In this document: positions 35,001 to 50,000 of the stretch, in pieces
Numbering within the stretch: position 1 is the first letter of the stretch
Layout of the letters: each line of letters starts with the position of its first letter
NCBI GenBank assembly: GCA_911728455.2
Contig: OU452225.1
Location: 16,900,731 to 16,964,730, forward strand
DNA length: 64,000 bases
Direction: 5' to 3'
Source of the DNA: Marthasterias glacialis
Lineage: Eukaryota > Echinodermata > Asteroidea > Forcipulatida > Asteriidae
The notes under the pieces: generated by a model
The model's input: the letters and a program-made list of their open reading frames with translations, nothing else
Database searches by the model: none
What the model was told of the DNA's origin: nothing
Translations under genes and position numbers: made by a program

Positions 35001-38000
35001 CCGTGATCGAAGACTCATCAGCGTTACTGACCTTGATACCCGTAGGTGCGGGCGGAACTGTAGTCGAACAATGTAATTTATTTCACAAAACTCTTTACGA
35101 ATAACAGTCAAATAACACTATTGTTTATGTTAACGCAAAATGTAAAACAAAAATCTTCAAAAATAAGCATTTTATCAAAAAAGAGTGAGCAAAATTAATC
35201 ATATTTTGAATATTAGATGTGTTCAGATGAAGATGTTTTGATAAATGTTGAATTCATTTTGTCACTTTGGCAGGATATAACGGCAAATAATTTAATACAA
35301 AAGGTGCACATTGATAGGACTTATACAATATGTACATTGTCCTTCACTCGCCTGGTAGATGGTTTAACAACATCCTACAGTAACATTGATCCAAGATCAT
35401 ACCCAAGAATAAGCCAGATGATCAGATCAATGTTTATCAATGTCAGATTAATGGAATGAATGTGATTAGTTTGAAATTAATGTACTTCTTCTTGATGAAA
35501 GGATGGACGCAGAAAGAAAAGCTCATGAACAAAAAGAAGCATTTTGCGTATTTGTTCTGGATTTAGCTAGCAAGTGTGAATAGTTGTATGGTGTCATACT
35601 GAAACTGTATATGACACGAATGGTGGAAAATAATAAATGCTATCTTGATATCCCTACCTCCTTCGGCTGTTTTCGTAATAATGCTGTTACTAAGCGGCCC
35701 AGTACCATCACTGGTGCTGGCTGCGACCTGGAAGCTGTAATCAGTGTATGGTATTAAACCACGAATCATCACAATTGAGGTACTGGACTGCTCAGCTACA
35801 CTGTCAGGCATAGAGCCTACTTGAGTCAGCTTGTACGTGTACCCTGTGATGATACCACCTCGACCTCCACACGGTGGCTCACTCCAAGAGAAACTCAAAC
35901 TGGTATCAGTGGTACTGTAATTCAGCACATCAGTTGGGGCTGCCGTCGGTTCTACAGTAAACAATGTTTTTGATAAAGTCAAATGTAGCATATACTTTTA
36001 CTGGGTTCTTGTCATAAAAACTAGAGGGAGCACTCGCTATGTCACGCACGGAACTCCACTGACCATCCATGGGCGAAAATCCCTATGGGTCAATTGCATA
36101 CGAATGTCCACTTAGAAAATGTTTGCCGTGTAAACTGATGAGTGACCAGTGTAAATGAATTGTTCGTGCCATTTTTCAATGGTAAAAAATGATCCTTGTC
36201 GGACCGTGTCGCATGGTTTTGTACGCCCTCTAGTTCTTATATATAACTCTATGGTTCTTGTGTACGTGTAGACCAAACAGACTCGGAGGAGACAATACCC
36301 CCGGTAAGGTTAAGGTTATGCTTATACTTTTCATGAAAACAGCGATTCGAGGTCTGTTTACTTATTCACTTGCAAACAAATTCGGATATAAGCAGTACTT
36401 TGATGTATTCACTGTGACATCGCGCATGATTGCCTGATAGTATCATTACATCAATTATTGTAAGCTGCGCTACGGTATGATACTTTATTTTATGGGGGTA
36501 ATGTATTGTGACGAGATAGGGGTGGACCGACACAAGTCTAATCTTCCCTTATTTGGAAGGTTCTTGAACTTTCTTACTGGAAGTAGGTTGGAGAGGTCGG
36601 CAGCGTGAGTGGCAGGTCTGTGTGACCAACCCGGTAGGAGCAGGCTACCGGAGGCGAGCTGGACATGCGGGCGGCGGCCAATCACGGTGTGGTTGGGCGG
36701 TGCCCGGGTGTGCATGCGGTGTGTGCATGGCGGAGGCTTGTCCGGGCGGGCCCGGCCGCCATGCTCGTCAGTGTTAGTTCAGCCAGCAAAGTAGGAGTTG
36801 GGTTATTTCAGCTAGCAAACCAATTTAGACGTGAAGCTCCGGTGTCACGGACCGAGTGAGGTTAGTTTGCATGCTGTCTCCGACCAACTTGCCTTATTGT
36901 TAATCCTGTAAACTGTGTAACTTGCTGAGTGCAGTGTTCCGTAGAGCGATCCAGTGAGGACCGTGCCGGTAGGTTTTTAGTTGCGTAAATTGTTGCTTTA
37001 CGATTGTGTGACAGTGATTAAGTAGCCTTTCGGAATAGTTGCGACGAAGTGGCGGCTTATAGTTGTGTTCACAGAGAACTTGAATGGCCCAGGGTTGATC
37101 AGAGAGAATGACCGAGAGTGTTAACCGTAGAGGTTGACGAGTGGCCGTTCGTTATTAGTCGAGTAGTCCAACTGGTAAGGAAACTTAAATAGAGACACTG
37201 GAAAACAATCGGCGTGCTAGCGCGTGCATTTAGTCGCTAAATTTGCTCGATTATACTGGATCATTTTGTGTGAAGGATACACTCAGGAAGACAAAGATTG
37301 TTGAAGGATTGTGAAAGGTTGACTAAAGGATAGAGAAGGGAAATATAATTTCCACCAGAGAAGTTGCCCAGGAGGCAAATAAAAGAGAGATAACACTCAG
37401 AACTGTGTTTTGTGTCCATGTTCCTGTTAGTCTGTCCCACTGTAGTTATTTCTGCTCTGTCCCAGAGTTCACTCTGTCCCAGAGTTCAGTCAGACAATTG
37501 GTAGCCAATCGGGCGGTAGATTTCCACCCAAACGAGCTTGCATCCCTGGGCCCGAGAATGCTCGAAGTATTTCCCGGGTCTGAGGTGCGATTTGGGTTTG
37601 GCATTCGGGGAACTTTCGACCCAGAGGTTGAACTTCTCACCGGACTTCCAAACTTGAATGAGACTCGCGGGAAACCCGCCACAGTATCATCCGTTTTACG
37701 TTTGTGACTTTGACGTCTTGGTCATCAAAACAAATCAAACAAAATCTTAATTATATTCACATTTTAGAGGACTTTTTTATTGTTGATAAGATGAGGCCCC
37801 ATGAAGTGTCCCACTTAATCGTGGGTTTGCTGTCAGCGGAAAACTGGGCAAGTATAAGAAAGTTGTCAGGTGAAGTAATCTGCTCATAACAATCCCATAT
37901 GTAGCAAAATACACCTGTTTTATAATTACAAGCTGCTGCTCTGGTTCTACAATCCATTGTTCATCATTTTGATGAATGACGGGTCTAGTCGTTCCGGTTA

Positions 38001-41000
38001 CAAACCGTGTATCTTCCTGTACATGTTCAGCGCATCTGGACTTATTATCAATACATGTACAAAAAGATGAAATCTGTCAATAATTACCCACCAAACGTTT
38101 TAGAACATCGGAATAATAAGAACAATGGATTTCTATCACAAAACCACCCTGGGGAAGAGGATAAACTCTTACCTGTGGTAGCAGTCATTACTTCCCTGGT
38201 TGCTGCAGTGCTATAAGATAACCCAAAACGAGCTTGAACTTTCACTAGGTATATGGAGTTAGCATCAAGACCAGGTATAGTCGTTGACGTTGATTGACAG
38301 GAACAATGGTTGTTAACTGGCGCTGTTGATGAGTGGATAGGTTGGCAATTGTCTTTGTTTATTTGTGAGTATTCCACTCTGTATTCATCTGCGCATGTTA
38401 CTGCATCCCACTGGAGGGTTATTTCTGACGGTTCATCAGACTTCGCAATCTGGAGATTCACTGTGGCTGTGATGACTCCTGCACGAATGTCAATAAAAAT
38501 GTGCGTTTTTTTTAAAACTTGTGACACTTTTCATTTATTTCGCAAAACCAGTTCCCCATATAAGAAGTTAACAGATTACAGTTTTTTAGAGCTTAAATTA
38601 CACAGATTTCATCCAGATATTGGGCAAAGTATTTTCGACAGTGCTTAATTATGTTTTCGAATTCCCGAGAGTAGACCAGTGACGATACTGATGAGTAGTT
38701 TGACCGCTACACTCTTAAAAAAAATGGTTAAAAAATACCCAATTTTTACCCAAAGAAGGTCGAATTATCAACCCTTAATATGTTGGGCTATTACTACCCA
38801 ACGGAGTTGGGGAATTATATTTATTAAAAAATGGGTAAAAAAGAAATCCCAATAGTTGGTTGTTACTTTGTTATCCATCTATTGGGCAAACAATTTTCAC
38901 CACTTTTTGGTGAAATATAATTACTCAACAATTGGCTCTTTTGCATTTATCCAACTATTGGACAAGAACGTTTTCCACAATAATTGGGCAATTATTTTCT
39001 ACTCAACAATTGGTTCTTTTGTATTTATCCATCTATTGGGCAAACAATTTTCACCACTTTTTGGTGAAATATAATTACTCAACAATTGGCTCTTTTGCAT
39101 TTATCCAACTATTGGACAAGAACGTTTTCCACAATAATTGGGAAATTATTTTCTACTCAACAATTGGTTCTCTTTGTCATTATCCATCTATTGGGCAAAA
39201 AAAGTTAAACCATTAATTGGATAAAAAAACACATTACCCAACAATTGGTTGTCGTGTTTTTATCCACCTATTGAGCAAAAATGTTTCACCATTTACTTGT
39301 GAAATGTCATCCAATAATTGGCCATTGTGTTGTTATCCATCTATTGGGAAAATACGTTTCCCACAATAATTGGGAAATTAATGTTTAACCAAAATGGGGG
39401 GGGGGGGGGGGGGGGTACTACTTATTGGGAAACCGTCATTCATCGGTTGGGCACTGCAATGGTTAATCCTGACTTTCGCGTGAAATTGGTTGAATCTAAA
39501 TTACCCATCACAATCTAGTAAGAATGTAAATAATAATTAGAAATTAAGTGATCTTAAAAACAAATACAGCACTGTATCAGCAGAGAAAAAAGAAACATTT
39601 TACTGTTATTCATTGGTTCAAAATATGACACATTGGTTGGTCGATCTTTACAGACTGATTACAAACATAATTTTTAGTTGGGCAATTAGATTGAACCAAT
39701 TATAGACCATTTTACATTTGTTGGTAGTAAAAAAAAGATAATGATTGCACATTAACACACACACAACACATAATTAGAAAAACTGATGTGTACATTTTTT
39801 AATCCTTATAAAAGTGTTTAATTATCATCACACAAACATTGTGATTTGTATACGTTTTACCACAATTATTAGCATTAATTTCAAGACAAATAAATGTTTA
39901 TTTTTTATATCACGTTTAAAAAAACACTGAACACTTAAAAGACTTAAACGTGATAAAACAGGTGTACTCAAAAATACTATGAGGGGTAGGTATACAAAAA
40001 GAGGAAAGACAAAAATCCAGCGAAATCGTCTCATGATTAGACTAATTGCATCAATCCTACATTTGGCTTTCATGGCAACATTTTGGCGCTTAGAGAAATA
40101 TTCCAAGAACTAACGCTAATTAAGGTAATTAGGAAAATTAATTTTAAAAAGGGTTTCTTGGAAAGAACTGACTTGAATCTCGAGGAAACTTTACTCAAAA
40201 AAAAGTTCTTACTAATACCAATGTGTCTAATATTGTCATCTGAAAATTATGTCTTAAACTTGTTGCAGCTTCTATAGACCATCCATCATAATGCGGCCAT
40301 TTTGCTTTTTTTCTATTTAAAACAATGTATTCAAAATGAGGTTAGGAGTGAACTTTATATGTGAAATGCTACTATTTCCAATGGGGTACACATGAAGAGA
40401 GAGGTGACATTACATAATCAACCCCTGCTTATTAGTCCTAGTTAAAGCCTCACCCAAAATAAGTAAGTAGAAAATAAAAGAAAAAAATATACTAAACCAA
40501 TAAATAAATAGATAAATCAACAAATCAATAAATACAAAATAAAACATAAACAAAACATAAATAAAACATAAATAAATAAATGAATAAATAAAACATAAAT
40601 AAATAAATAAATAAATAAACAAATAAATAAAAAAATAAATAAAAAAATAAATAAATAAATAAATAAATACAAAAAATTACAAAAGTAAATAAAAAGGAAA
40701 AACAAGTTTCTTTAAGAATTTAAAAATAAGTAAAGAAAGAAAAAAAGAAAGAAAAGACTGGTACACAACAATGCATCTATGTTTAACAAAACGTTTAAAA
40801 GAGTCTACTGTGGACCATGATACTGGCCTCGGTCAGTTGATACTGATTGTATCCATCTAATGTTTTTTTGCTGCCATAAGGTACGCACGCATATCTCGCA
40901 CTGCAGGCTTGACTTTGCCAGGGAGTTCGTACAACACACACTGAAGAAACTCCCACACAGCTTTCACCTGTTGCTGGTATGATATGTTAAACACATAATG

Positions 41001-44000
41001 TGCCTTGAATGCCATGTCCACAGCTTGGAGAAGACTTGTAGCTGTGATTGCCCGGCGTTCTATCACAGTGAAAACCTGGGACGGAGACAACTTGTTTCGG
41101 CCAGTCAGGGCAAGAATAAATGGTTGTGGTCTTTCGGTTGCACTAATTTCTGTTAAGTATCCATCAATGTTGGTGATATCCTTTAAAATAAGAAAATAGT
41201 GTAAAACGATTTACCACATAAGCAGGCCTACCAAACATTAATCAATCAAAATAACCAGGGAGCTGAAATTGCATCATTAGGGATGAAATAAATGGTCCTT
41301 GACTGGGGTAATTGTAAAGGACATTGATAAATTCTTTTGAATTACCCCCGGTATGGTATAAGAGAGCCAACATTATCATTACCAAACTGTGGCAACTGTG
41401 GTATATGCAGCTACAGTAATCTTTTATTGCAGTTCGGTGCGGGGGTTGGGGTTGGTGTTGACCCGACCTGGAACCTGGGGGGGGGGGGGTACATCAACTC
41501 TACCCTACCTTCCTCTTTAAGTTTTCTGTGAAGTGTGTTACGTTTTCCTCTTCATCAATTAAAAACCTTTATCCACCGGGACCCCACCCTCCAAACTGGA
41601 TTGCTACCAATGAGCCTGAATAATCTTCTTACCGGTTGCAGGTCAATGAATGCTTCCATAATGGAGTTACAACGCACAGTTGAATTGCAACGTCCACAAA
41701 GAATGAGAGGTAGAATGTACAATGCTAAGGCCGCCTTCTCTTCTGTTAAACAAAACAAAACATTAAGTTTCAGAAAGTAGTAAATAATAAAATGTACACT
41801 TACAAAAACAAAATTTTACTCACACATAACAATTTAAAGAAAGTAATAGGCTCACAATACTTGTGAGTACCGGACTGACTAAAAACATTTCCTGGTTGGT
41901 CGATATTATAACTGTCAAGTTTACTTATAATATTATTTTCATTTAGTTTTTGATTTCATGCTTTTAAAGGACTTTGACTTTGTATGGTGGTTTTAATCAT
42001 TTTAATCATTGAAGAATTACCCTACTCAGGCACAGTAAATAAATCACATGGCCATGTGTAATACTGATAGTATCACCCAAAATCAATTTTTTGATAAACT
42101 CAAGTTCAGAGAATATCAAATTTGTTACAAAGTGGGAAATGATAGAAGCTTGAATTGGGATTAAATTACAACACAAATTAAAGAAAGACTGGTGCACACT
42201 TTTGTGCTTAACTGGGCTTAAGACACTGGACTGAACACAGGAAACTAGTAGACCTACAGATGAAAAAGATTAACATGCTACATGTTGTTTTCAATGGTTT
42301 ACCTGTTGAGAGGGCATTTATATCTGGCACTCTCAAAATATCCTTCCATGATGTCCATGATGACGAGTTCATGACTGATGCATACTTAATGATAGAATCA
42401 GTGAAGCCTTCCCATCTCCTAGATAGCTTGTCATCAGCATCAACAAAGTGTGTAAGTTTAAAATCTTGCTGTATCTAAAAGAAGACAATAATACATGTAT
42501 GTCCTTAGTATTAGTTTTCACTCTGAATGATTGAAGCCACAGGTAGCACATAAAAATATCCAACAGAGAGTGATTAACAAAGTGAAACCTTTTTGACATT
42601 TACCTAAAAAAAGGGAGGGAAATGAAAACATTTTCCAACATTATTATCACTGATTGTTGAACTGATTGCAATATTTAACAACAGGTTTAACCCATTTATT
42701 AATCTTGGTCAAAACATGTCCAGTGATACAAACATTATAAAATCTACTTCATGGTCACATGAACACATTATATGCACTTTATTCAAATTAGTGTCATCAT
42801 GTCAATTGTTTGTCCCTTGAAGAAAATGTATAGGCGTCTTACCATACCGGGGTCGAAAACTCGAGGGAACTCCTGTACTACTTCACCCACTGACAGCAAG
42901 TCTTCATAGATGAGGTTTTTCCTATGCTGTGCCGTCTTTGCCATGAAGTCCTTGATTTTTCCCTCTGGCTCATGGTTCTCTTTCATCCAACGAATCATCT
43001 CATCGACCTCCTCTTCATCTTCTGATGATGAGCTTGCGACGCTGGTAGCTAGAAAAAAACACAACTTATACAAACTAGTGTCTTAATTTTAAATAACCTT
43101 ATTTATTTCTCCAAGTTGATCATAAAATTTAAACTTCAAAATGTGTCTGGCCAGATATTTCAAATTGGGATGTCCCTTTTGAAATGAATTAATGTACATA
43201 TAAAGTTCCTTTAACTGAAAATACAATGCGTTTAAAAATGACTACAGTTCTCTTCAAATACATTCATCATTACACTGTCATTTAAGAACAAGATTTTATA
43301 CCTTGAGTACGTGGAATATCTTCATCATCAGTCTCAGGAACTGAAGGTTGTGCTTTCATCATGGTCTTACGAATGTAGCGCAGTCTTTCCTCCAAGTATC
43401 CAGTGGCAGGCCGGTTTCGGGCTCCTTTTGTATACCAGGCATCCTACAATAGAAATTTGCAGCGGTGATTTTTATGACAAGAGTGACTAAAAAGGTTAAG
43501 AATACAAGATAAACAGATGATTAATTTGAAGAATTATCATCATGGTCAATATGGATGTGGCCAAACAACTTCTCTAAAATAATTTAGGCCACAAAATAGT
43601 AATTATTTTGGGAATTGTCAGTGCTCACTATAGGGTATTTACTATGTCATGGTATCAGGATTTAAATAATCACACAGAAAAACGTGTCCACTCTCTCTTG
43701 CAGTTATACAAGAAACAATACCCCCATTTTGTTCTTACTCAAGATCTTTATAGAAGTTAAGGAGGTGAAAATAGGCATCACTGTCTTTCAGTGACACAGA
43801 TCCAATGTGCTGGATGGAGCACCATGACCATTGTGCAGTAGAATTTTAGTCTAGGGGCTGAGTTTGAAAGCTACAGTTTGTTCCAACAATAAAAACTTAA
43901 AATACATTTGAGAATGATAAACAAAGATGATACAGAAAAAAATGTGTACAACATAACAGATAGGACTTCAAATAGGATAAGCATGCTTAAGACTTACATA

Positions 44001-47000
44001 TCCTGTTCCTTCTGTGTCCTTCAGACATGGGAATGCATCAATGATGCTTAAGGCCACCATTCGCTTTTCATCAGCACTTGGCCTGACAGAAATAGGGGGA
44101 ATGTAACAAAGTGTGTTAATTTCAGTTTTATCCACTAGCAATGATACACAAAACCAATAAAACCACATAACAAACATGTTGGCATTCACAAAGTTCCTTA
44201 TAGGGCCTAAGACAATATGATAGAAAATGGAGAAGGAATCTATGTAGGCCTATAATTATGTATTTCTTGTACCCCACAAGATTATTTTTAAAGAAAGGTG
44301 TTGATAAAATAAACAAAGGAAAAAGGTATACCCACAAGGAAATGTTTGTTGCCCATTGTGCATAAATTAAGGTGAGTTTGAAAAGGCCGAACTAGTATCC
44401 TTATGCACTACTGTTTATGATAAACAATGGTATTGTTGCTATTGTTACCATTCTTTTTCTCAGTTTCTGCATGTATTACTTTTTACTTCATTGTTTACTT
44501 ATTAGCTTTTAATTAATATTTTTTATTGAAATAAAGAAATACATATTTTGTTATTAGATTTATGTTATCTGTCCTGTCTAAACAAAATAGCTTTAATACC
44601 ATTACTTACTTTAAGCCAAACGTTTCTATCATGTAAGTCACCATGATGGCAGTCATCTTACATCTTGCCTGTTTGGTCAAGCACCTGTTCTTCTTTAGGT
44701 TTGTCAAAAGGAGCCTCCCTGATACAGATTTGTCAAGAATCTGTTCTGCGTTCTGTAGAAAAGCAAATGTATGAAGGTCATAAACATCAGGCTACAATTC
44801 AAGAGCACGTTCTTCCTTTTTTTCGTATTGGTCCAAGCTATCAAGAAAGTTTTAGAAAGAAACTTGATGATTATCTAGTTTTCCAAATAAAACTAATCTG
44901 TTAAAACTTTATCACAATTTGTGTTCGTGCTTTTTTTTCGGAGAATAAATAACATTGACTGTTACCTTAATGCAAGTTTTGAATGTGTTAATGGCAAAAT
45001 ACAATGTGCCATCATCTTCCAGAATGTACACAAATTGCTTTAAAACTGTAATGCCACCACATCGACCCCACTTACCAACTCGTCTACATGTTTCCTTTTT
45101 CTTGGTAAACATGTTGTGGTAGAAGTAGAACTTGACTCAGAAAAATCTTGCCATGATGATCGTTGGGAGCTTTCTCCAGACACATTGAACAGATCATCGA
45201 TGTCATCAATGTTGGGGATTTCCTCCTGCTTCTGAAACTGATCAGCAACAAACTTTTTTGTTGTTAGTTCTGGAAATAACAGACTTTATGTGACTTTTTT
45301 TTTGTTTTGTTAGCTAAACCAAGTTATATGGTACAGCAACATAACATGAGACATCATGCTTGTTGTGGCATTGACAAAGATGATGAGGCCGAAAATCATG
45401 AAGTTTATGTGGCTGTGTCATGAAGATGCTGTTGTCCTTCTCTTGCACAGTGTAAGCATGGTAGTGCCTATTATATGAAGTCACATACCATGAACTCAAA
45501 ACCAAATAGAGATCACCAGCAAAAATAACAAGTCGCTTAACTTGACCAAACTGTGGCCCGTCATCACTCCAGTTAGTTAGCACCAAGCTATTTGGCTTCA
45601 GCTTGTAGCCTTCGATGTCAGCCTGACTTGCTACTGCTATCACAGAATCTTCAGAACAACCGAGAGAAGCACAAACTACATCATTTACATCTTCCTCTAA
45701 AGACGACACAAGGATGGGTACCTGATACTGAATATCAACACCACTTGTGAGTATTCCCTTAGATGAGAAAAATCCACTGGTGCATTGGGCTTGTTGATGT
45801 CTGACTGCAACTGTCTTTGCAATGTTTTTAAAATTATTACAGACAGATGCCCATTTCTTAAACTGTCGATGTTTCGCTTCGTATCGCATACTGGAATACT
45901 GGATTAATGGACCAAGGTTTCTTATGAGTCTTGGGTAATGCACCACGAAGTGCTGCTTTGGTGTTAGATGCCTTTGATGGTGTACTTTTAGGAAGAGCTC
46001 ATGGTGATCACGAATCTTGTGTTTCAGAGAATACGTAGCTGCTTTGCTGATACTGCGAGATGTAACTATCTTATAAATGTCTAATAGCTGCAAGTACACA
46101 TCCCATATTTCTGAGTCCTCATTAACTCTATCAGCAATTATAAGTGGTAGATACACAGCTAAACACATCATCTGTGCGGCTTTCTGACCGCTTGAACCAC
46201 CTGGATTGTTTAAAGCTGCCTGAGTGATTGGACTGGGTTTATTTTTTTTATCAATGACTCCATAATTGAATGCACTTATTCGGTTGTTTAAATCGACTAG
46301 TGTGAAGCAACCCTCTGAAATTAAGGAACTCACTGTCATCTTCATCTCAAGAGGCAAAACACCTTCCAACAAGTCATGCATTATGTCGGGGGCGAGGTTA
46401 TCAGTCACATGATAATCAGTTAGTTGATTAAGTACTGGAACCCTTTTCACACCAGTGGCACTGAAATTGTTCTGGGCAGCATCTATTCCATAATTCTCCT
46501 TTGTCCTAACCAGATGTCTGTCTTCTACAGTTTGATTAGCAATGATTTCCTTGGAAGCCTTGCAGAAACGACACGGGTAATTAGCTGAGAAGCTACCTGC
46601 ATAGCCAAGAAGCTCATGCAACCCTAAGTTATCACCGATAACCTGGAACAGAACTGGTCTAACATTTAGTGTTACACCTTCATTTGATACCTCAATTAAA
46701 GACTTTTGCAGACTGTTCATGTCTTTAACAACTCGAGACAGGATTTTGTCAATGCCGTATTTGCTTATAACAGTTGTTTTAGCACAAGCTACAAGCATGA
46801 TGTTCTGCAACGATGATTGATGTTTTGCAGGAAGGCTGAGAACATTACTGTAGAAACCACTTAATTTATGGACTCCTCTGCGGGATCCTAAAGGGTTTGC
46901 AGTTTCATAAGCATCATTGTACAAAACAATTGGCAAAGTAAAACTGTCTTTTCTTTCCGTGTCCTGCTTTTTATATAGGAGGCCATCCCTATATGACTCT

Positions 47001-50000
47001 AGCATATTTTCATTCCTTGATGGTCCTTTTTCCATGATCATTTGCAAAACGCCTGGTTGCTGAAGAAACCTTTGAAGGTTTTTTCCGATTGAAACATATT
47101 GGTAAGTATCTTTGCGTTCAACTTGCTTGACATTTCCAGTGCATTTATCTGTCTGAGTGACAAATGTTTTACCCACAATTATTTCCTCAGGAGGGATCAT
47201 GGCATAAGTTTCTTTCTGGTGTGCTTGTTGTTGATGCCGTGTTCTCAATCCATTGAAACATGTTCTAAGTGACTGTAGTAACTGATGAAGCTCCTCCAAA
47301 CAAATAAGAGAAGCATCCCCAATGCTGTTTTTTATGGCAATTATTGTCCTGTCAAGATTCTCAGCAATGGCTTGAAATAATTCCTCTACCTCTTTTATGA
47401 TGTTTTGAATAAAAGAGGATGGAACTGAGGAACACATCATTTTAGCCACAAATTTCTCAACCTGTGTGACAATATCTATGTGACCTATGTGATAATCCTC
47501 TGTGGGTTCTTCATTTTCCTCACTTTCACTTACTGTATCCTGAACCATTTCTTGAGCTAAATCACTCTGAGGTGCACATTCAAGTGATTTTGGTTGTTGA
47601 CCTTTGGTATGTTTGGCAATTATGTGCCTTTTATAACTAGAGCAGTATGAAAATATCTCGGTGCAGCCATCTTGGATGCACATTATATTTTGTTTACTTC
47701 CAGATGTAAGACCATGAATAAACTTTAGGTGACTAAACAATTGTTTAACTCCTCCCTTAATAAGAGCCAAACACTTAAAACAAGTGTACTCCATTTTGAC
47801 ATGAAACTAGAGCAAAGAGCAACTTACTTCTCTTTTCCACCCATGTAAAAACTTCAGCCTTGCTCCAATTTTAGGGATAAGTTGCTCAATCGATCTCTCA
47901 TCAAGCAAGTGCAGGGTTTCGATGTCTATGTGCTCATCTACATACACAAATAATCAACAACAACAAATACACCTTTTAAATTCATTCACTGCATACATGT
48001 AAACAAATCCATTAAAAACAGTTTTATTATAAATTTAGCGTCTGCGCGGCATGAGGCATTCGAAAGTTAAGAAAAGAGAAAAATTAATAAATAAAAAGAG
48101 GGGAAAAACCCTTAAACCTTTCCATTAGGCACAGTTATGCTCCGAACCTTGTCCTTGCTAGATATAGACTCAATTAAACCATGGAGGATATTTAAACTAA
48201 AGAATCTCATGAGTCATAGTTGCCCCATAGAAGAGTCATAGTTGCACCATACAAATATATCTAACTACATTAGGTAAATGTTGCATGGTGGTAGACAAGC
48301 ACTTTCGGGATGAATAAGAAGAAAAAATCACGTAACGTTTTAGAAATGTGTGTTAATTACCCAATTGTTAGGTTAACTTTTATCCAAACTCTGGTGAAAC
48401 CAACTTATACAACTTAAGACAATATATTGGGAAATTTATAACCAATAGTTGAATAAAGGAAGCCAAATAAAATGGTTAAATTGCATGGTATTGCCCAATG
48501 CCCATCAGTTTATTTTTGTGAAACTCCCAATTACAAGGAAAAGTTCAACCAACATTTCATAAAATGTTATGAGCTCTAAACTGTTAAGTTAATTTTCCCA
48601 AAACTTTTTCTGATCTACAGATTTCTTGTACAAAATGTACTATGGCCTAGCCTCACTACATTTATTACGGTTTTTAAACCATTTATTCAGTACCCTTCTG
48701 TTCTAATTCAAGGCTCGTGAGTATACAGATCAGGGATGTACAAACCCCCTGATCTGCTAATAGCTCTCGAGGCAACACAACTACAGCATGTATACAAACG
48801 ATTTTAAGTTCAACGTGTTCTACACCACACCGCCATTGTTCATGTACACACGCTATACGTGCTGGCATTTGACAGGACGATGTTTACAAATCACATCTTC
48901 ACATTTTCTACATGAAAAAATAATCCCAGCAAACCGTGACTTCTTACCTTGAAAGTGATTGAAGAGTTCGAGCACTCCCCATGCATTCAAAATATCTGCC
49001 AAGGACCTTTTATTCAAGTCAGTGGTAGCCATTCTTCACGGTGCTCGATGAGAGTAGGTGTTTCTTGTCATCGCTGATCTCAGCTGCGTGTTGCACATCA
49101 CAACAAACATACATGTCCAAGCGCGCACGCCCTGCCTGCCAAACCAACCATGCCGCTTTCGCCCAACTTGTTTACAAAATAAATGGTCGTATATAACCCA
49201 TGATTTGTGCTTGTATTTTTTTTTTCATGGACTCTCCTCGGAGGAGGCGGGGGGGGGGGGGGTGGCGGGAATCTTCTGTTCAGTTAAATGTCAAATGTCT
49301 TGCAACAGATGTTGTTATTTTCTTTCTGTTATAAATACAATAGTAGGCTTAATTACACTCACGGTCGTCCCATCCCAACACCCACATTTAAGTCATGTTG
49401 TTGTCAATTTGCCCAACTTTCTAGTCGATTGGGTATTGTGTTACTAAAATTATCGAAACCGCATTTGCCCAATTTGTTTGCACCCATCTCTGAACCCCAA
49501 ATAAGTTATGGACTCTCAGCTAAATTGCATAAAGCCAACATGCCGTTTTTAACAACAACAGAAATTGTTATTTCAAATAAAGTTGCCCCAGTGCAGTTTT
49601 GTTCGATTGAAGTTAAATTTTAACAAATTTCTTTGGACATAATTTGTTACCCAATAGTCAAGATAATTTTTACAAAATTGTGGTCAAATCCTTTTGCCGA
49701 GGTCAAAGCAATTTTTTGAGCAATTTATAACCAGTGAGTTGGATAAAGGTGGACCTATCATTGGTTAAATTGAAAATGAGCATCTTTTCATGTTGTTGGC
49801 CACCCAAATAATGTCAAATTTCAACCAACGTTTTTAAACATCACCTGTTACCCAACAGCTATAATACAATTTTACCAATTTGTGGTTAAATCCATTTGCC
49901 CATTGTCACGGGAATTTATTTGGGCATTTTTATAACCATCAGTTGTGTAAGACCTACACCAATTGTTGGTAAAAAACAACTGCCCATTTTTCAGTGTTTT

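Noticed and set aside
37405-37707. Plus-strand 100-codon frame at the end of the LTR
   Set aside because: It spans the LTR boundary and target duplication and has no gag or pol motif.
38856-39518. Plus-strand frames with repeated [12 protein letters not shown]-like segments
   Set aside because: They fall in the 154-bp subterminal repeats of the transposon, and the protein repeat simply mirrors the DNA repeat.
40410-40705. Minus-strand frames rich in Phe, Ile, Leu and Tyr that look like membrane proteins
   Set aside because: They are translations of the AAAT microsatellite.
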